Source: CAZJJY01 sp964546445 (GTDB lineage Bacteria > Patescibacteriota > Microgenomatia > PFEM01 > JAPLYW01). Taken from it: a stretch of 17,187 bases of DNA. The stretch spans positions 1-17,187 of the forward strand of contig CAZJJY010000008.1 in NCBI GenBank assembly GCA_964546445.1, read 5' to 3'. Each line of letters starts with the position of its first letter. The first letter of the stretch is position 1. The translations under genes were made by a program, and so were the position numbers. This document shows, piece by piece, positions 13,924 through 17,187 of the stretch. The notes below the pieces were generated by a model. The model saw nothing but the letters and a program-made list of their open reading frames with translations. It was not told the DNA's origin and did no database searches.

Positions 13924-14665
13924 AGTTTTAGGTTTCCTCTTAATTCTGGCCTTTTTAGCCTATTGGCTGAGAACGGATTTTTGGGAAGTCAAAAAAATTA
14001 ATTGTTATTTTGACGATAATGGTTGTCCGTTAGAGATAGAAAACAGAGTATCTAATCTATCTTTAAGAAAAAACATAATATTTTTACCTAAAGAAGAGAT
14101 GAAAAAATCTCTTAGAGAAGATTTCCCTCAAATTCATCTGGTAAAGATTAGAAGAAGAATTCCTCAAACTTTGAATTTTAACTTAACTTCTAGAAAATTA
14201 ATGGCCGCTTTAGCGGTAGAGTTGCCTTCAATGGAGGAAGAGGCAACTGAATCAGCAGAAGTGAAAAATCCTGAATTTAATCTATCTGGAATATTTTATC
14301 TTATTGATCAACAGGGAGTGGTTTTGGAAAAAGGGGATGGAAACAAGAATTTACCTTTGATTTTACTTGACCATGACCCTTCTTTTGAATTTGGTGATCA
14401 AATTAAAGAAAAAGAAATAATAAAAACAATCGATGTTTTATTAGGTTTGCGCTTGCGTTTAGTAAACCCCAAAATTACTAAGATTATTTCTATAAGAGAA
14501 GTGAGAGTTTGGTTAGAAAATGATTTTCTTTGTTTATTCAATCTAACCAAAGACGTAAATGAGCAACTTGACTCTTTACAACTAATTTCTTCTAGGGCTA
14601 AAATAGAGGGGAAGCAAATAACAAGGATCGATCTAAGATTCGATAAACCCGTGATTGCTTACTAA
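13880..14665 (+). CDS. ftsQ: FtsQ-like cell division protein
   Basis: A 261-residue bitopic protein. A basic N-terminus (about 1-14) precedes one membrane segment (about 15-30). A POTRA-like region (about 33-106) follows, with VKKINCYF and a conserved-looking LVKIRRRIPQTLNFNLTSRK, the typical FtsQ/DivIB pattern of a basic strand then a P-x-T-L-x-[IF] strand. The remainder (YLIDQQGVVL, TRIDLRFDKP) fits the beta domain, where FtsQ proteins end with an xIDLRxxxP-like strand. FtsQ scaffolds FtsL/FtsB in the divisome. The long 44-nt overlap with murG depends on the ATG at 13880; an in-frame TTG a few codons later would shorten it. An acidic stretch (about 118-127, MEEEATESAE) interrupts the domain linker. 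Confidence 0.85.
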   Translation: MQLKRLSTNWKRWFKVLGFLLILAFLAYWLRTDFWEVKKINCYFDDNGCPLEIENRVSNLSLRKNIIFLPKEEMKKSLREDFPQIHLVKIRRRIPQTLNFNLTSRKLMAALAVELPSMEEEATESAEVKNPEFNLSGIFYLIDQQGVVLEKGDGNKNLPLILLDHDPSFEFGDQIKEKEIIKTIDVLLGLRLRLVNPKITKIISIREVRVWLENDFLCLFNLTKDVNEQLDSLQLISSRAKIEGKQITRIDLRFDKPVIAY

Positions 14666-14669
14666 TTTT

Positions 14670-15980
14670 ATGGCTAGACCGCAAATTATTACCGGTATTG
14701 ATATTGGTTCCTCAAAAATAGTTACTGTTATCGCCTCTATTAACCAAGAAGAGAATGAAGAAGAGATCCGTATCTTAGGTGTAGCTAATATCCCTTCTAA
14801 AGGTATTCGTAAGGGTCAGATAGTAAATATTGAAGAAACAACAGAAAGCTTGCTTAATTGTGTTGAGGCAGCTGAAAGAATGGCTGGCTATAATGTTAAT
14901 CGAGCTTTGGTTTCTATCAGTGGTGGGAACATCGCTTCTTCTAATTCAAAGGGTGTCGTTGCCGTAGCTGAGCCAGAGAGTGAGATAGCTAAGGATGATA
15001 TTAAAAGAGTTATTGAGGCAGCTCAGGCTTTATCTCTGCCTTCCTCAAGGGATTTAGTCCATGTTATTCCTCGTTATTTTACTGTTGATGGTCAAGAAGG
15101 AGTTAAAGATCCAATTGGTATGAGTGGGGTAAGATTAGAAGTAGAGACACATATTGTAACAGGTTCAACAACTTCTATTAAAAATTTAACCAAGTGTGTT
15201 TCTGAAATCGGTATTGATGCTCAAGATTTAGTTGTGTCCGGCTTAGCTGCTTCAGAAAGTGTTTTATCAGAAACAGAAAAAGAATTAGGGGTTATTCTAG
15301 TTGATATTGGTGGAGGAGTTACCGATGTAACTATTTTTGTTGAAGGCTCTCCTTTTTACAATGTTGTTTTGCCAATAGGGGCTAAGAATGTTACCAATGA
15401 TATTGCCATTGGTTTAAGGCTTTCTTTAGAGTCTTCTGAAAAGATTAAATTAGCTTTATCTGGAAAGATGAAGAAAAAAGAAAACCAAGATGAGGATAAA
15501 AATAAGTCAGAAAACAAAGATGATGATGATAAACTAAAACTTTCCGATTTAGATATTACCGAAGATACAAAAACAATTTCTAGAAAGACTCTAACTGAAG
15601 GAATAATTAAACCAAGATTAAATGAAATTTTTACCATGGTGGGAATGGAAATTAAAAAGAGCGGAGCGACTGGTTTGACTCCCTCAGGGATTGTCGTTTG
15701 TGGTGGGGGAGCAAAAACAGTAGGGGTAGTGGAATCAGCTAAAAGAACTTTATCTATGCCGGTGAGAATAGGACAACCTAATAATTTGACTGGTTTAGTT
15801 GATGATATTCAGTCACCTGAATTTGCCGTAGCGGCAGGGTTAGTTTTTTACAGAAGTAAAGAAGAACCTGAAAAAACATCTCTTTTTCCTTTGGGAAAGT
15901 TGGGTAAAGGGTTACCTAAGATAGGCGGTAAGGGAGCAGCCGGTAAATTTTTCGACTTGATAAAATCTTTTATGCCATAG
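14670..15980 (+). CDS. ftsA: Cell division protein FtsA
   Basis: A 436-residue actin-fold ATPase that tethers FtsZ to the membrane. Motifs are ITGIDIGSSKIVTVIA (phosphate 1), ISGGNIASSNSKGVV in the 1C domain, the HVIPRYFTVDG segment with DPIGMSGVRLEVE, LVDIGGGVTDVTIF (phosphate 2), IVVCGGGAKTVGV (adenosine motif) and SPEFAVAAGLV. The C-terminus ends with an amphipathic helix (GKFFDLIKSFMP) fitting the FtsA membrane-targeting sequence. A charged stretch of Lys, Glu and Asp at about residues 266-287 enlarges a loop that is usually shorter. The frame opens at 14655, but that start lies inside ftsQ; the ATG at 14670 (MARPQIITG) places the first motif normally. It follows ftsQ by 4 nt. Confidence 0.95.
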   Translation: MARPQIITGIDIGSSKIVTVIASINQEENEEEIRILGVANIPSKGIRKGQIVNIEETTESLLNCVEAAERMAGYNVNRALVSISGGNIASSNSKGVVAVAEPESEIAKDDIKRVIEAAQALSLPSSRDLVHVIPRYFTVDGQEGVKDPIGMSGVRLEVETHIVTGSTTSIKNLTKCVSEIGIDAQDLVVSGLAASESVLSETEKELGVILVDIGGGVTDVTIFVEGSPFYNVVLPIGAKNVTNDIAIGLRLSLESSEKIKLALSGKMKKKENQDEDKNKSENKDDDDKLKLSDLDITEDTKTISRKTLTEGIIKPRLNEIFTMVGMEIKKSGATGLTPSGIVVCGGGAKTVGVVESAKRTLSMPVRIGQPNNLTGLVDDIQSPEFAVAAGLVFYRSKEEPEKTSLFPLGKLGKGLPKIGGKGAAGKFFDLIKSFMP

Positions 15981-15986
15981 TATACT
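15957..15986 (+). promoter_or_regulatory. Candidate promoter before ftsZ
   Basis: TTGATA (15957-15962) and TATACT (15981-15986) are separated by 18 nt, each five of six to consensus. The start would be near 15993, about 31 nt before the ftsZ ATG. Many bacteria give ftsZ extra promoters in or after ftsA, so the location is plausible, but the AT-rich sequence weakens the case. Confidence 0.45.
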
Positions 15987-16023
15987 TACTTACTAGTTTC
16001 TCCTGCTCAGAAAGAATTTCTAA

Positions 16024-17187
16024 ATGGCCTTAATTAAGCCCGATTCTGCAAGTTTTGCTAAAATAAAAGTTCTTGGTGTTGGTGGTGGAGGCGGAAACGC
16101 CTTAAATACCATGGTTGAAGATAACCAGATTAATGGAGTTGAATTTATCGCTGTTAATACTGATAGTCAAGCTCTTCTAGCCAACAAAGCTAATACAAAA
16201 ATCCAGATTGGAAAAGATATTACTCGTGGTTTGGGTTCTGGTGGCAATCCTGAAATAGGGAGAGAGGCAGCTGAAGAATCAAGAGAACTCCTTAAAGAAT
16301 ATTTAATTGATACCGATATGGTTTTTATTGGTGGAGGTATGGGTGGAGGGACTTATACCGGGGCGGCTCCAGTTATTGCCGATGTAGCTCGGGAAATGGG
16401 GGCTTTAACTATTGCTGTCACAACCAAGCCTTTTACTTTTGAGGGGACAAAAAGAATGGTTATTGCTGAAGAAGGTTTAGAAAATTTAAAGAATAAAGTA
16501 GATACTCTTATTGTTGTCCCTAACCAACGTATTATGGATATTATTGATCGCAAGATGACACTTTTGGAAGCTTTTAAAGTTGTCGATGGTGTTCTATCTC
16601 AAGGAGTACAAGGAATTTCTGAGATTATTACCACTCCGGGGTTGATTAACGTTGACTTTGCCGATGTTAAAGTAATTATGAAGAATGCCGGTTCTTCTTT
16701 ATTGGGGATTGGAACGGGAGTTGGTGAGAATAGAGCTCAAGTAGCAGCTAAAGCAGCGATATCTTCTCCTTTACTTGATATTTCTGTTGAAGGAGCTAAA
16801 GGTATTTTATTTAATATTACTGGTGGTCCTGATTTGACAATGAATGAAGTAGAAGAAGCAGCCAAATTTATTTCTGAAACAGCTGATGCTGACGCCAATA
16901 TTATCTTTGGAGCGACCATTGATGAAAACATGACTGATCAGTTAAAGATTATTGTTATTGCTACCGGTTTTGATGAATCAAGATTGAGATTAACTAGAAT
17001 GATGTCTAAACCCCAACCACCAAAACCACAGGGAATTGTTTCTGAATTTCCTAAAGAAGAGGAAAAGAAAGAAGAACAACCTGAAGAAACAAAGAGAGAA
17101 GAAAAAATCAAAGAAGATAAGGAAGTCGAGGAAGATGAATTCGGAGAAGAGTTTGATATTCCTACTTTTTTAAGACAAGGAAAATAA
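16024..17187 (+). CDS. ftsZ: Cell division GTPase FtsZ
   Basis: A 387-residue tubulin-like GTPase forming the Z ring. Motifs are KVLGVGGGGGNALNTM (nucleotide-binding T1 loop), VNTDSQAL, the phosphate loop GGMGGGTY111-TGAAPVIA, TKPFTFEG, and the T7 loop NVDFADVKVIMKNAG with its catalytic aspartates. In nearly all FtsZ and tubulin proteins the phosphate loop is GGGTGTG; here its fifth residue is Tyr. After the globular core (about residue 320) comes a charged Pro/Glu/Lys linker and the C-terminal peptide DIPTFLRQGK, the usual docking site for FtsA. The stop codon is the last codon of the window. The ATG follows ftsA by 43 nt without a clear Shine-Dalgarno. Confidence 0.96.
   Translation: MALIKPDSASFAKIKVLGVGGGGGNALNTMVEDNQINGVEFIAVNTDSQALLANKANTKIQIGKDITRGLGSGGNPEIGREAAEESRELLKEYLIDTDMVFIGGGMGGGTYTGAAPVIADVAREMGALTIAVTTKPFTFEGTKRMVIAEEGLENLKNKVDTLIVVPNQRIMDIIDRKMTLLEAFKVVDGVLSQGVQGISEIITTPGLINVDFADVKVIMKNAGSSLLGIGTGVGENRAQVAAKAAISSPLLDISVEGAKGILFNITGGPDLTMNEVEEAAKFISETADADANIIFGATIDENMTDQLKIIVIATGFDESRLRLTRMMSKPQPPKPQGIVSEFPKEEEKKEEQPEETKREEKIKEDKEVEEDEFGEEFDIPTFLRQGK

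Noticed and set aside
1..17187. CRISPR arrays, insertion sequences, integrase genes, attachment sites or replication origin
   Set aside because: No regularly spaced repeats, transposase-like proteins, long terminal repeats or DnaA-box clusters were seen in the window.

Overview
This window is a nearly complete division and cell wall (dcw) cluster from an AT-rich bacterium. All recognised dcw genes are on the + strand, in the order rsmH(end)-ftsL-ftsI-murE-murC-murB-murA-murF-mraY-murD-ftsW-[two-gene insert]-murG-ftsQ-ftsA-ftsZ. Short proteins, tight packing, few Shine-Dalgarno sites, and MurE and MurF ligases that lack the usual N-terminal domain suggest a small-genome lineage such as Patescibacteria (Candidate Phyla Radiation). 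That placement is inference from gene style, not a phylogeny. TGA is a stop (murC ends in it), so the code is standard. A run of 10 N in murE shows that the sequence is an assembled scaffold.

Layout. 1-2141: 3' end of rsmH (apparently frameshifted in an A10 run), ftsL and ftsI. 2196-7091: murE, murC, murB and murA, giving the cytoplasmic steps from UDP-GlcNAc through UDP-MurNAc to the tripeptide, though not encoded in pathway order. 7084-11820: murF, mraY, murD and ftsW, giving D-Ala-D-Ala addition, lipid I synthesis, D-Glu addition and the septal glycosyltransferase. Genes are 4-11 nt apart or overlap by 4-44 nt; the exceptions are 54 nt before murE and 43 nt before ftsZ, apart from the insert region. 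11821-12804 breaks this pattern. It holds a sigma70-like promoter, a strong Shine-Dalgarno, an unrecognised 120-aa gene, a strong intrinsic terminator, and a minus-strand DUF4258-like gene divergent from murG. 12805-17187: murG, ftsQ, ftsA and ftsZ, ending exactly at the ftsZ stop codon.

Together the genes make lipid II (MurA-F, MraY, MurG), polymerise and cross-link it at the septum (FtsW, FtsI), and build the Z ring and its membrane link (FtsZ, FtsA, FtsQ, FtsL). No ddl gene is present here, so D-Ala-D-Ala must come from elsewhere.

The main points for a second look are: an N gap in murE that looks artificial, because a 7-bp overlap repairs the frame; a FtsZ tubulin signature reading GGGTYTG instead of GGGTGTG; a cysteine-rich tail on MurF; substituted positions in MurB, MraY and MurG; and the ftsW-murG insert, where overlapping divergent -10 elements could give leaderless transcripts both ways.
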